DNA from: Saccoglossus kowalevskii
Taxonomy: Eukaryota > Hemichordata > Enteropneusta > Harrimaniidae
Direction: 5' to 3'
Assembly: GCF_000003605.2 (NCBI RefSeq)
Contig: NW_003149767.1
Coordinates: 70,302-134,301, forward strand
DNA: 64,000 nucleotides
Both the position numbers and the translations under genes were made by a program. The first letter of the stretch is position 1, and the number at the start of each line of letters is the position of its first letter. Shown here in pieces: positions 1-56,580 of this stretch. Under the pieces are notes generated by a model that had not been told where the DNA came from, ran no database searches, and was given only the letters and a program-made list of their open reading frames with translations.

Positions 1-654
1 AAAAAATACCAAACTGCCGTTAAACGGCCCGGGCGAATTTATGGCAAAATCCGGTAACATGTGATACACTCATGTACTATTTTGTTTATACAAAATTTGT
101 TGTGTTTCGAAAGTGTTTTTTGTTTTTGTTTTTGCTGTACAGCTTCCTCCTCATGAAACGAAGCAGTGCACATATCTTATCAGCTGTGTGTAAACTACAA
201 ACAGATATCTTATCAGTTGTTTGTAAATAGCTTAGCCCCAGTTCAGTTATTTTTGTTAACCATGAATATTAATGAGAAGCACTCATGGGCTGTACACTGC
301 ACTGTATAAACAGAAAACTTGGGTATTTGTTTGCACACAAGAAAAAAACTGTTTACTTGAACAAGATATTATTTTTTCAATAAAATAAATACACTAATGT
401 ATGTGGCATGCCTTATGGAGCTATGCTTGTGATTTTCAAAAAAAAATGTGAAAAGTGCCCAAAAAACTATTCCGCTACCTTAATAGCTCTTGCTTTAACC
501 CTTTCTTCCTACGTCCCACCACGCAAGAGGAAGTTACATTGATGTTATATAGTCTTGACCCCTAAAAGTCTTCTGGCTTACTTGATGATTTACCTAAGGT
601 AAGGTATATAAATAAGCCTCAAATTCTATTTCCATGCCTCTTTTATTTTTAATT
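1..654. other. Non-coding, no gene seen
   Basis: AT-rich sequence without a supportable reading frame or recognisable repeat. The last 50 bases run into the LINE relic that follows. Confidence 0.5.
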
Positions 655-1290
655 AATTAGTTCCAAGACCATCTTAAAATGTCAAAAGTCACTCCCATCT
701 ATAAATACCCCGGAGAATTATAGGCCCATTTCGATTCTACCCCCTTGTAGTAAAATTTCTGAGAAAGTAGTCAAATTGATCAATTACAACTTTACCTTGA
801 GAAACGTTACATTTGGTTTGAACATTAACACGGCTTTCGTAAAAACTACAGCACAAAATTGTCTTTAATTAAACTCGTGAATAATCTATTAATAGAAATT
901 GACAAGGGTAGACCAGCATTGGCCTTCAATCGACACAATTAACCACTCCATACTCATGTCTAAATTGGATCACTACGGTATACGGGGGTTTCCCAAAACT
1001 ACCTTGAAAATATATCGCAATTTATTTCTTCAAACGGACTTTTCAGCAATTCCCAATAACTTGTGGTGTCCTCTAAGGCTCTGTCCTCGTTCTATCTCTC
1101 TCTTATATATCAATGACCCTCCAAATTCAAATGATTTCTTTAATTTTAGGTTGTTTGCATAAGATTCGAATCTGTTTCATACATTTTCATCAGGCTTTGA
1201 TATTGGTCTACAACAGTGAGTACACATTTGGACGAGGTAACATGCTGGTGTGATGCCAATAGCGATAAATTGTTCAAAAACTAACTGAAT
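655..1290 (+). mobile_element. Decayed non-LTR retrotransposon (LINE), reverse transcriptase fragment
   Basis: Translating across several frames gives the ordered blocks of a CR1/Jockey-type reverse transcriptase. About 670-700 reads KVTPIYK-like, about 716-745 reads NYRPISILP, about 830-850 resembles the GFRKNYST block, and 899-1160 holds DTINHSILMSKLDHYGIRG, then YINDPPNS and FNFRLFA just before where the catalytic DD would lie. About 1215-1260 resembles the following THLDEVTCWCDAN block. Frames change several times and stops interrupt it, so it is dead. Neither the endonuclease domain nor a 3' end was found. The block order and spacing make a LINE much more likely than any host gene. The clade assignment is from memory of the family. 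Confidence 0.8.
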
Positions 1291-2446
1291 GATAATATGT
1301 GGGCGTCGTAATGAGGTAGAGCTAGAAGGCTGTCTTCCCGTCAACTATATTGTTTGTGAACGAGGCTGAATTGATTACATTTGTTTGCGTTGAAATTGAC
1401 AAACATCTAACTTAGACTAATCACATTACAAGTTACTGAGGAGAAAAAATAGTATTTTGCTAAGGTTGCGGCGCCTTGTCCCCAGGCACGCCCTCTTACT
1501 TCTTTATAATACATTGACCCAGTCAGCTTAATATGTACAATATTTTGATTATGCGGATACTTTGAACCAATTCTCATCATAGAATAATAGCAATATTTCA
1601 TGTTTAATATCCTTCTTTCTTTATTCTATCCGTTTAACTGATACTAAAAGTCGGTATGTCTACCAACATTATTCATGAGTATTTGAAGCAGTTATCAGGA
1701 TTATTAGTGTCAACAATGTCTCTTGTACCACACAACAACACGTTATAAGGTATCAGTCATTATTAGCCAATGGCGTTTTTCCCGGTCTATGTAATGTTGG
1801 TTCTCATTTAAATAACATCTCTGTCATCCGCAATAGTTCATCAGACCGGACCGGACCGTTTGGACAAATAATGGTGTTCCGAGTAATTGATTTTAGAAAT
1901 GCGGCAAGCCATAAACTTGTTTCCCAACTATATGGATCATCGCCAATATTATGACAATTCATCGCACCATCATGCGAACATTACTCGGCAATCCAGGCAA
2001 ATCCTTTACATTTATTGTCTCTTCCAATCTGCCGTGTTTTACAAGCTGCGACCAATTTGATTTTGCACATGCAAAAAAAAGCTTGGCCTCTGAAAGAAAA
2101 CGTAAAAAATGTTGTGATTAATTTTGCCTCGCAATTGTCTCTATAATTAGTTTGAGTTAACATGTTATCTGTTAAGTGGCGTCGGACAATTGCAATTATT
2201 TGGAGCTCATACGAACAATATTTTGATGATTTGTGCAGATTCGTTTTCCCCTAAATTTGATATTATACTCCTCAGGCTTACAATACAAAATCAGATAATA
2301 TATTTGAACAAGATGTGGTAAATAGTTTATAAAATCAAAATATCATTATCCAGTATAGTGTAACACAATATTAAACAACAATATATCTAACATACATTGT
2401 TGGGACATGTTTACCAAATATACAATAAGGATACTGTGCCTAATAT
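1291..2446. other. Non-coding; probable 3' UTR of the minus-strand gene at its right end
   Basis: No coding exon is supportable. The stretch just below 2447 lies immediately downstream of the stop codon of the O-fucosyltransferase-like gene and probably holds its 3' UTR. I could not fix a polyadenylation signal. Confidence 0.4.
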
Positions 2447-5400
2447 TCAGTTATTGCCGTCAGATAAAATGGGTCCCATTATTTCGAATATATTAATGTA
2501 ACATGGATATAAATTATCATAGTTTACAATGCGTCTTGGTGGTATAGTAGACGTTGTATAGTAAGCACAACGATCTGAGTGATTCCCCTTCATAGACATA
2601 GGTTTACAATACAGGGGATCTCCTTGCAACAATTTATCCTGTTTTCCGAATTTATATTGGAAACAGTTTTTTTGTTTATCAATCATTCTCAATAAAGGTT
2701 TTCTAAAACACAAGAACATAGTAATTCCTAACCATACATTAATCAAGAAGTTTGACTTCGTCAATAGCCATGGCATACGAAATGGGTTGCGTACATATCC
2801 TAACATAGAAACAACTGCGTACTTACTACGTGCAAATTCTTGTTCAATTAATGACCATACGTAATTATCTTCTTTGTACTCTGCAATATCGCTTGACGGG
2901 GGAATGATGTCGTCTCGAGTATATAGACGTGTAGATTTTCCCAAAAGAGGTAATATTGCCTAAAATATATATGTTAAACATTGTTGAAAATCCTGAAACC
3001 AAATATTATCGAAAAGATCTTCGTTGAAGAGATCACGTATCGTGTGTCCTCAATTGGTAGTATTCATATGTACTCCTCTATTGATCCACGTGATTTATCT
3101 TACCTGATCGTAGAGTGGATAAGCAACATACAAACATTCTAGACCACGTGATTTCATGCTTTCCGTCAGTGATTGGACAATAACTCCAGCATATTTATAC
3201 ATACTCCCTAGCCTGGCAAGGACGGACCGACAATGTTCATCAGAATTGTCGCCAGGTCTGCAGCCACTTGAAAAAAACAAAACAAATCCGAATTTATTAT
3301 GAATCATAATACATGTAACTAAGTACACAATCTGGAAAAAGTAATATTGGAATTGGGTCAGCTAACGACTTCCCTGTTCTCAACAATAAGTCATAAAATA
3401 TATAAATTTAGGTCAGGTTGTTAGATGCCGGAGTTTCCGTCCCATTTCTGTTTTCGAAAAATGCACATCACTGTGAAATTTTAAATAATTTTAATTTCTT
3501 TTCCTATTTATGATATCAATAAATTATTGATATTTACATGTATATTATGTCAGACCATGACATAATTAAAGGTTCTAATTTTAGTACAACATTTATTAAT
3601 GAATAACTACCATCATCTTCTTTCCCTGAGATGGTACAGTTCACAGTTCAAGTTCCCGTTCGATGAAGTCCGAAAACAGGAATTTATAATTTCATTCATG
3701 ACTTGTTAAATTACCACTTTTTTCTTAATTTAATAAAACAGTATTGATAGTTTTGGGGGATTACAAATCTTTCAAAAATGTACGTTAAACATATGTATAG
3801 GGTGAGCTCAGTGCCAAATTATTTTGTTTTGTAGCCTTAATTCACATTAGTTATTTATTTTTTTGTTTTAGCTCATCATCATAATTTATGCATGTCTAAT
3901 ATCATACTAAGACTTTCTCTTTGAGATAAGTCTTTATCACACGTTTACAAAAGTTCATAAATTCCAATCAAATATGGACTCCGCTGTTTTACAACTAGGT
4001 ATGATACAACTTGACGTCTTTATACCTCTAATATTGCAACCCGCGATGAACTGTGATTTACATATACAGACGACATTTTGCCGAGAACAGTAAGCTACAG
4101 CCATGCGCTACGAAGTAACAAGGCAGACTAAATAGCTGCGACTCGGGGAAAAATAAACCCAATCAAAATGTTTGACCTTTGACTTCTTAACGTCTTTTGA
4201 GTGCTATCACTGCAAACACAAGTAGCAATGGGTTAAGTCCCATTACCAGTTGACAGTTCCTCCCCGAAAATCTTCTTTAATTTTGACCCTTACTACTTGT
4301 ATTTTACACGAACACCTTCGTTGTGTTACATAACTTGAAACTTTAAGCGAGATTGTGAGACGTATACTCACGTTTCCCCGGTTCTGTTTCTCCAGTGCAA
4401 GACCGCAAACTTACCACCGTCACAAATCTGTCTACTCAACAGGTTGGCCGCTGATACAATGTATGGCGCCCTCACAAAGTGCTTGTCGACTCTCCTGTAT
4501 AACTCCTCTCCGTTTGGTAACTCCATATGGCGCAATTCCCATGGGCTGCTGACAATAAGGCACCTGGAATTGGGCGACGTACTGATGCGAGCACTTACAT
4601 TATACGTTGAATCCCAAACGTCTTCAGCATTGGGGAGAACCAATCCAAACATACTTCGGAAAAGATCAACGTGTTTAGCATATCCTTCTTTGAGGTACTG
4701 TATATTACTTCTTGGTTTTCGAAATAATCTGCTGAGAATGACGTCATCTGCCGTCAAATTGTCGCCGCACTCCCGCTGAAATTCGTCTGTCGTCGCCAGC
4801 GGAAGCAGTTGGCGAAGTTTTTCTAAATCGAATGTGTCATTGAAATTTCTAATGCGAGACGAGGTGTCTTTCTGTGTCACGAAGTGCTTGTGAAACGGCA
4901 GCAACACAATGCTACGTTGCTGGTACAGCGCTAAGCGTACTGATATACGGAAGCTATTATACAGCCAGTTTGGACCGCCTTCTGTGAAGAATAATGGAAG
5001 TAAATATCGACGTTGTGGTGACTCGTTCGGTACCATTGAAGAATTACCTAATGGTTGCGAAGGCGTGATTGGATTATGCTGTGAGATCTCTCGTATCGTC
5101 GAGTTTTCTACTTGAATATCGTACACGTGTTCTGCTCTAATCCGTTCCTGTAATACAAATGATATTTAAAAGTATATCTCTTTTTGGTTAAAACAAATGG
5201 CTAGTTAGTAAATTAGACGAATTGGAAAATAACACTGCTTCATTATTAGAAACCAAGAAAATACGATTCTGTGTTTTTAGTTTGATACGTTGGTTAAGAA
5301 AAGTCAAGATTCTGGTCATCGTGGCACTACCAAACAATTCACTTATTTCGTCACTGCACACCGGCCTTGTAACTTGGAAAATGTTGACCGCGTCTAATAT

Positions 5401-6782
5401 TTTAGCAGAGAAATAATGCGCCTAATCACCAACTTTTTTGAAAAAAAAAAATTGTCCAGACACATTTTGTCTTAATCAGATAAGTGTCATGAAACTCTAT
5501 CAAAGCCTGATATATACGAGAACAGGAACGTATTGTAGCATGTGCTGAAATTATGAAAGAATCTGGACGGTCGCATGCAGTGTCAATCATTCACGGGGAA
5601 ACCAAACATCCTACATGTACGTGATTGCAAATTTATTAGCTTCTGTTAACATTCCCGGCAGTCTGCTACTACTATATACTTCATACATGACAGAAGTCCA
5701 GGCCCTCAACCTGGCGTGTGCTGGGTGTAGACGTTATGCGGTGTTTCCTGTATACTACCGTTTAAATACAAAATGGCGACAACCGGCCACGAGTGAAATC
5801 ATCTTCTCGAACGAATGGGATTCTCTGAGAATATTGTAACCATAACAACCAAAACTATTGTATAATTACACAGTCACTATATTCCACGGTGGTTTCATGT
5901 GATATACTTCTTTTAATCTATTGTAAGGTCAAAATAAAAGAATAAGACGTGCTTTTCAAGGACACCGAGACTCGGTGTCCAGATGAGTTTGCGGCCCATA
6001 TGATTTGCATATGACTCTTAATATCAAAATAATTTAACTATCGCCGGATGAAATACCAGACGGTCTGGCACGTCATTGGTTCTAAAACCAATTTGTCGTA
6101 TTCATCACGAATAATAGTACGTCTACATATGACAATAACTCATACTGCATGAACAGGCGAGAATATGTTATTTTTGCTCATGTCTTCACGTGACATAGCA
6201 ACTGTGATCGTCCACTTATTGGTCAATTAAAAAAAAAAATTACAAACGTGTATTGCGACCCTAGCCGTCTGCCTTTTACAGTAAAATAACTGTGTCGGTG
6301 AATCGTAAGCGCCCACAATAAAGCCACATTGTTCGCACGATTACGTCATGACGTGTGCTGAAGTTAAATGTCTGTGGCCATTTTACACTGCGAAATGGAA
6401 TTATTTTGTCCATGTTTATTTCATTTATGCACGAAATGTGTGATAATGTAGTATTGTGATGATAATATAGCAGGAAAACGTATGAATATCCCACGATAAT
6501 ACTTTTTTACGTTTATTTTCAGGCATAGTTCTTCACGTACACTTACTTCACGATATTCACTTCACGCATTCACACACCCATACTCACCTGTGTCGAGTTA
6601 TTGATATAACTACCAGCCCTGGTACCGTATCCATGATGAGAAACCATAGTCGCAAAGCCCAAACCATAATTGTTATAAGTATACACAGATGCTAGCGAAA
6701 ATATTAACATTATGAAAACAGTTTTACGAAGCTTCATTAGCATTGTTTTTGATTGAAACTTCTGTCTTTTTGGTGCCGACAT
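2447..6782 (-). CDS. GDP-fucose protein O-fucosyltransferase-like type II membrane protein
   Basis: Four exons join in frame: 6782-6588, 5147-4372, 3266-3104 and 2959-2447, with GT-AG borders, giving about 548 residues. The ATG at 6782 is followed by a short basic segment and one hydrophobic helix (about residues 18-37), as in Golgi/ER type II enzymes. Three blocks of the O-fucosyltransferase fold are visible: GGPNW at about 122-126, HWRNRTGE at 316-323 (the H-x-R region that contacts the nucleotide sugar in this family) and SLIEQEFARSKYAVVS at about 414-429. Residues such as FDLEKLRQLLP between the first two also fit the family. By fold it should transfer fucose from GDP-fucose in the secretory pathway, but it is not recognisably POFUT1 or POFUT2, so substrate is unknown. 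The last ~115 residues match nothing I know, including a hydrophobic stretch INVWLGITMFLCF, so the final exon border may be wrong. The exon 3 acceptor could also be 12 bases further in, same frame. Confidence 0.75.
5960..5980. repeat. Perfect 10-bp palindrome in intron 1 of the O-fucosyltransferase-like gene
   Basis: GGACACCGAG, one A, then CTCGGTGTCC: two perfect 10-base arms around a single base. A weaker inverted repeat (CATATG, five bases, GCATATG) follows at about 5998-6013. Possibly the end of a fold-back element; no second copy was seen in the window. Confidence 0.7.
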
Positions 6783-7254
6783 TGATGTTTATTGTCTGAT
6801 TTGTCCATGAAGACACTTCTAGGAAACACCGGTCATATAGGTGTACAACTTGTAAACTGCCAACACGGGAAGTAAAGCAAGTAAATAACGCCGAACACAC
6901 GTAAAGAAAATAAATACTGTGTTAAATCAGATTGATCATGTCCTACACACGTACAGCACCGACTCGCCTAGTTACGGCACGTCTTCCTCTCAGCCAGATA
7001 CACTGCACCAACGTCACACAGGTTTGCTTCCAATGCACATATTATTTACTTTCGGTTCATCTACTTTTGATTAGGTTCACTAGAAATAAATTAGAATCAA
7101 AATTAACAAATTAAATTCAAACAAGGGTAATATATTCCTGCGTCATGTGTTCACGTGGCAATAGTTTTTTTTTTTACCGCTTTTAACATCACTTACCGCG
7201 TTTGACACACTTTCCACCACACATACTAGGGGTGGGCTATATTTTCAATCCTTC

Positions 7255-7440
7255 GACTGGTTTAAGACCTCCAAAAATGAAAAATGACAAGTCCTTATTA
7301 CACACTACTGTTGACTATTGCTCACCGGTTATCGCAAATTTGGGTAGAATATCGGATCGAATATCCCCCAGGCTGTTAATTAAACGTTATCGCGTTGACT
7401 GCTGCCACTGGCCACCTTTTGATTATATGGTACCCAAGCT
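7255..7440 (+). mobile_element. Possible LINE fragment (region after reverse transcriptase)
   Basis: The frame reads VDYCSPVIANLG, then a degenerate RLLIKRYRV stretch, then CHWPPFDYMV-like residues. This resembles the post-RT segment of CR1/Jockey-type LINEs, where DYCSPVWGN is followed by LLKLQKRAAR. It is short and broken, and could be chance. Confidence 0.35.
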
Positions 7441-7504
7441 CGTGCAAGTTATACAAATTGCTTCTCGGACACCGTAAACACCGAATTATCTCTTTTTCAC
7501 AACG

Positions 7505-8560
7505 CTAGCGTTTAATAACAATATGATGACGTGCGCAACAAATACATTATATAAAAGTACTTGTTACCCCGTACTTCATTTTAAAACGTTCTGACCCCGT
7601 AAAAATGGCCAAACACCTATTCCCAAACAAGAGCCCGGTGACGTTTGGAGCCAATTTTCTTATATTGATAATTAGTAAAATATAATGGAATATCAATACA
7701 TTCTCATGAGTATTTCATTGAATCAGCTTACACCCATACGTCACACATAAAACGTGTGCAGCTGAATAGCGAAAAACAGACAAGAATCAATTAAAGCAAA
7801 TGCAACATAATGTACAATTTACATACTGTTATCGCCATGTTTGAAGTTTGTGGAGAAAACTGAAAGAGAAGCACGTAGTCACACTGATTAGTACAGTGTT
7901 ATGGGGTCACTTATTGTTAACAGCCCGCCATATTATAATCACTTATTTTATATATACCGTAAACACATATTTTAACATCTGTATTATGTATCGCGACTGT
8001 GCACGGCTTTACCACGCCAATGGCTGCAAACATATATTGGCCTACGACTGTATAATAATATGCTATATAGAAATGTAAACAAGATTGCAACTCGACCGCA
8101 TACGGAAAGTTGTTGATTGGAAATGGCAACCCGGCGGCAGATGCGGAGGTATTGTAGCCTGCCTGTTCGAGGCTTGGAGAATTCTGTCTGCCAATAGAGT
8201 TGAGTTTCGGTTCATTCTTTTGTAACAAAATGAGGACGTGTGCAACGAATACATTGGCCACAAGTACCTGTCACCCGGTGAAGTAGGCTTTTATCCAAAC
8301 GTCATATATAAAGCGTATAAAACATTGTCGATCACGCTGCATGGCGACTATGCCGCTTTAATGAAAGTAAAAAGTAAATTGTGACAACAAGAAATCATTT
8401 AAAAAAAAAATTAAATTGTCAAAAGCTGAGTCGGGGAAGAGCTGTGTTGGAGTAGTTCTGGATGAACAGTTTTCTATATAACGAAAAAGACGATAACCAC
8501 AGCAAATACAACATAATTTTACGATGTACATACCAAATCAGCTTGCCAGTTGAACACAGT
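7505..8560. repeat. Degenerate direct duplication (about 7505-7840 and 8215-8560)
   Basis: The motif around 7530-7575 (GACGTGCGCAACAAATACATT, then AAAGTACTTGTTACCCCG) recurs at about 8232-8278 with substitutions and a short insertion. Downstream, an ACGTCA-CATATAAA-like stretch (about 7738 and 8303) and an AGCAAATRCAACATAAT stretch (about 7795 and 8500) recur in the same order. The copies are old and partial; the element family is unknown. Confidence 0.45.
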
Positions 8561-11258
8561 CACCGCTCCAACAAATGTACACGCCGGACATTCACGATTT
8601 TTAACTTACATTATGAGTCACCACTCGAGTTTTTTATCGCTGTGATACAAACATAGAGTAACACGGATGTTGCTAGTATTCAATGCTATGATTGATGAAA
8701 TCCATATGCTACATCGCTTGTTATTTTTTACCCTAGCGTGTAATGCTCATTGTTTGCTTAGTATGAGTGTGTCGTTTTCGCTACTGTGACGTCACATCGA
8801 TAGACTGGGTATTCATACTGCCTCGATTCCGACAGTATTAAATAAAGATAATATTCTCGCGGCGGGCATCCGGGAATTTTTTCCGCCTGCCAAAAATCAA
8901 GATGAAAACAAAGGTCGACAACTCTCAGAGAATTCTACTTTGAGGACAGTGTAACATGTGCAAGTTATGTAAATTTGGTTGCTCGGAATTACTTCAAAGT
9001 TGAGTTTGTGCTGTTTGTGCTGGCGTTCCAACGCAGCTTGTGCAGAACCAATATAATTTACATGGTATAGTGGCGCGCGTCTTAAAACGTTCTGTGACGT
9101 AGTTCCGCCCCAATAATATATCGTGTATATATGAACTACAGATGCAATGAATGCAAATGACTTACTTGTGGCCACATCAGGAACATCCCTATAAGTGCGA
9201 CTCGATGAACTACAAAGTGTCTTGATCAGCGAAGCACTCTTGCTGCGAACAATAAACTCGGGGGTTTTGAAGAATGTGATTTATTTGTAAACGTGTACAT
9301 ATCATTTTGGGTATATTTTGTAACATCCGTATAAAATCCGTAGTTTATAAAATAAACAATGTGCGCTTATTTGTTTTTGGTACAACTATAATAATATTGA
9401 TATTAATAGCTATTGTGAATGTCCATACACTGTTCAATATGCATAAACTCAAATTACTCAATTTTAGAAATTGTAGAAGACGTAACAATCATAATGAGCG
9501 CTGACCAATGACAGACAATTTACCATACGTATTTATATTATTATTGAATAAGAACAATACATTGGAACTGATGAATAAAACAACAAACACTAGTACGCCG
9601 TAAGACCTAACAAATATGGCGACATCTGGTTATATCTAATCTATGACATTTAAATTCCCTGGGCAATATAATTTACTTTGTATGATTCATAACGAGGCAT
9701 CATAACTGACTGAGTGTCAGAATTATTACGCAGGTAAGGGGTAATGTTAAGAAAATATGGCATTTTTTGTTACGTACAAAATATTCACTGTGGCGATTTA
9801 TCGTAAATAGCGCCCTCTAGCGACGTAAACCGGCGACACCATAGACCTTAGAAAACAACGACATGCAACTGTGAATATTCCCTTCACACCTTAGACTGAC
9901 AACAGAGAAATGTCAACTGGATACAGTCTGAGGGTATTAACTACACACAGTGAGCCATCTTTGTGGTTAGAATATAACCACAAAATTCACATTTTATTAA
10001 AACGCTAAGTTTTATAAACAATAATATATCAAGTTTATCATACTCACAGCAAACTACCAGCTGAGAGGTGGGAAACATAGTATTAAGGTCGTTCGCGGGT
10101 ATTTGATCTATTTTGTTTGAAAAGTGTTACATAGTTATTGATTTATACAAGTCATCGACTTTTGGGCTTTGCACCCAGTATGACATATTTCACTGGGAAT
10201 AAAAGTGTCTGAAAACATGCAAAAATGACACAATTTGGACTATTTATATATATGAATGCATTATTTTGTTTAAAAAACATATTATAGTATTTTTTCAGAA
10301 TTTTCCAATAATTCGGGACAACCATATGTACATATCCTATTAGTAGTTATACATATGATATTTCATCACTATATATACCTGAAAACAGTTTTGAGATATA
10401 GCGTAACCTTGTTACCATGAGAACCAATGGCAAATGGCTTAAAATTACATTTTGTCATGGGTGTTTTACATTTTTTGTGCAAAAAGTTGTTCGAGGACTA
10501 TGTCATTTAATTTGTATTGTGTGAAAAAACATCAAAAAATTAAGCCTCACGGTAAAAGTTAAGAAAATCTAGCGATAGGTTTTAAAGGTTGCCAAAGAAA
10601 TAGAAATGATATCGAATGAACAAAATACAGGTTTTATTGATAATTAAACAATTTATAATCATAGAATCATATAATCTGTCGGTTCCACGACATGTCGTCT
10701 GTCTTTCAATGTAATTTTAAATATTGAACAGGCAGCCATATTAAAAATGGAGTTTCAAAACGAACAAACAACTTAACTTAACGTTGGATGTTATATCGCG
10801 CTCGGCATGTCATAGTCATTGAAACTGCCGCTTGCATATGTATGATCATCAGTTATTACCATGGTGACGGCACTCACTCGCTGTGTTGACCTTAATTGAG
10901 CGGTGATTGTTTGCACCTGTGCCACGACTGCTGCTATTTAACGAAAGTTTGCTGCTACAAATATGCCAATTAACATCTAATTTAAATATACAAACCGACA
11001 AAAGTCATAAATGTTTACCTACCCGTGAGTTGAATCAGGATAAATTCAGATACGCAATTATTTGATAATTGGAACTTGGAAATACTGTTGGTCAATTTAA
11101 GACGAAATAGTAACTGTTCAGTAATATCCATTCTCGAAGTTTAAAGTATTCGCCACTCCGTTCACATAATTAAGACTGGGCGTTATTTCAGGCGTGATCG
11201 CCGTAATCGAAGTCGCCATCGTCTGAGGTTGATTATTTGTTTGTTATTTCGCGTAGAG

Positions 11259-55131
<43,873 letters not shown>

Positions 55132-55298
55132 TATTTATATTTACAAATAGCGTCTTTTTTAGATCGAGACAACAACAAATATATTTATCTCAATACTGTT
55201 GTATGCCAATTTGCTATTATTTCCAATCTGACAAGGTCTCGTCGAGTTGATGAAAAAAAAAACAGAAAATATTTTGTTTGTGGAAATTGATAATGAGA

Positions 55299-55315
55299 AA
55301 TAAAAAGGAAATAAA
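55299..55315 (+). terminator. Polyadenylation signals of the giant gene
   Basis: Two AATAAA hexamers, at 55299-55304 and 55310-55315, lie about 170 bases after the stop codon. Another AATAAA-containing stretch follows at about 55485. The position fits a short 3' UTR. Confidence 0.6.
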
Positions 55316-55673
55316 GTAGATATATGCTAGGAATTATCCAGGCACATTGAATTAATAATTAAAACTATTGATAAGTGTTATTATAATATAAATGGCATAT
55401 TTCATATGTACAAGAAATATTGTAATTCACATCCATTTATTGCGTAGCTTAATAATTTTATTTTGTTGATTTCAGAATTTTGTAAATAAATTATATTATT
55501 AATTCCTTGTATGTGACTGTGAGTGTTTCACTTCCACAAAATTCACTTTTCATTATCATACCAGTATGTCTGCCACACTTCTTCAATGTCATTATCCATA
55601 AATATCCTCAGAGCCGTATTGTAGTGCTTATGAATGCATAGCTATGGCCGGAAAGCAGTTTTGTGACCCTGTG

Positions 55674-55843
55674 TATTTTATCGGCTGATCTGCACTGGCT
55701 CGGAAGATGAATTCTGATTGGCTAAAAAAACAAAAAAACTTGTGGCGTTGAATGCACGTTCATTGTCAGTATTGTTATGCAAATTAAAACTAGCTAATCA
55801 TTTACAACCTTCCAAGCCAGTGCAGATTAGCCCTATTTTATCT
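55674..55843. repeat. Fold-back element with about 45-bp arms
   Basis: Left arm (about 55674-55723) contains GATCTGCACTGGCTCGGAAG; right arm (about 55791-55843) is its imperfect reverse complement, containing CTTCCAAGCCAGTGCAGATT. Outside these, TTTTATC and its complement extend the match. It lies just downstream of the giant gene and codes for nothing. Confidence 0.7.
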
Positions 55844-56336
55844 TTGATCTTAACATGTAATACGTGTATAAAGTTTGAAAGTGGTAGCTATTTTTTTCAT
55901 TTCAGTTATATTGCGAAAACAATCCTGTATGCCGGTTGCAAGGGAAACATGTGTGTGAAGGCATTAGTATTTTATTACCTTTAAATTATATTGAAAACAT
56001 ACATTCACACATACTGCTTTGACCGACAGTGTCACATAGCTAACACTTGTGTAAAGATTGAAGGTACTATCCGTTTTTCTTTTTGCGTTTTATTGCAAAT
56101 TTAAATACATGGTACACACATTCTGTAATAACCTTCACCTTTTGTTCAGAACTTTTAACATGCTTAAGAGCTCTATTGCAAACATACATACATACGAGTA
56201 TGAACATGTATGGCAGTGAATGTTCTACCTGAACGCTGATTTACATTTCTAAAATCAATGACTGTTAGAAATCATGAAATTTAATGCATTTGTTGTTTTT
56301 CATCTTACAACCCTTGTATTTAAGACCATAGGAGAC

Positions 56337-56580
56337 AAATGCAAAATTGCCATTCTGACCACAGGGGGCACTATACTACAAAATTAGCATACTGACCACA
56401 GGGGGCAGTATACTACAAGATTGCCTTTCTGACGACAGGGGGCAGTATACTACAAGATTAGCAAACTGACCACAGGGGGCAGTAAACTGCAACATCATAC
56501 TGACAATAGGGGACAGTATACTACACGATTGGCATTATGTCCACAATAGGAAGTATACTACAAGATTGTCTTTCTGACTT
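56337..56580. repeat. Minisatellite with GGGGGCAGTATACTACAAGATT units
   Basis: Six imperfect units of about 36-43 bases, each with a form of CTGACCACAGGGGGCAGTA, then TACTACAAGATT and a short variable spacer. The core AGGGGGCA resembles the central part of a CTCF site but the flanking CCA(C/G)(C/T) does not match. The last two units are the most diverged. Confidence 0.85.

Larger units (their letters stand above)
6783..11258. other. Head-to-head intergenic region between two divergent genes
   Basis: Separates the start codons of the minus-strand O-fucosyltransferase-like gene (6782) and the plus-strand EGF giant (11259), so it must contain both promoters and 5' UTRs. No coding exon was supportable. 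It holds a possible LINE tail (about 7255-7440) and a degenerate duplication (about 7505-8560). A pyrimidine-rich stretch ending in CAG at about 11192 could be the acceptor of a 5' UTR exon just before the start codon. No TATA box or other core promoter element could be assigned. Confidence 0.5.

Noticed and set aside
8897-9175. A 92-residue minus-strand frame starting MATSK
   Set aside because: No recognisable domain or signal and no supporting exon structure. A donor-like GTAAGT lies near its start but nothing joins to it.
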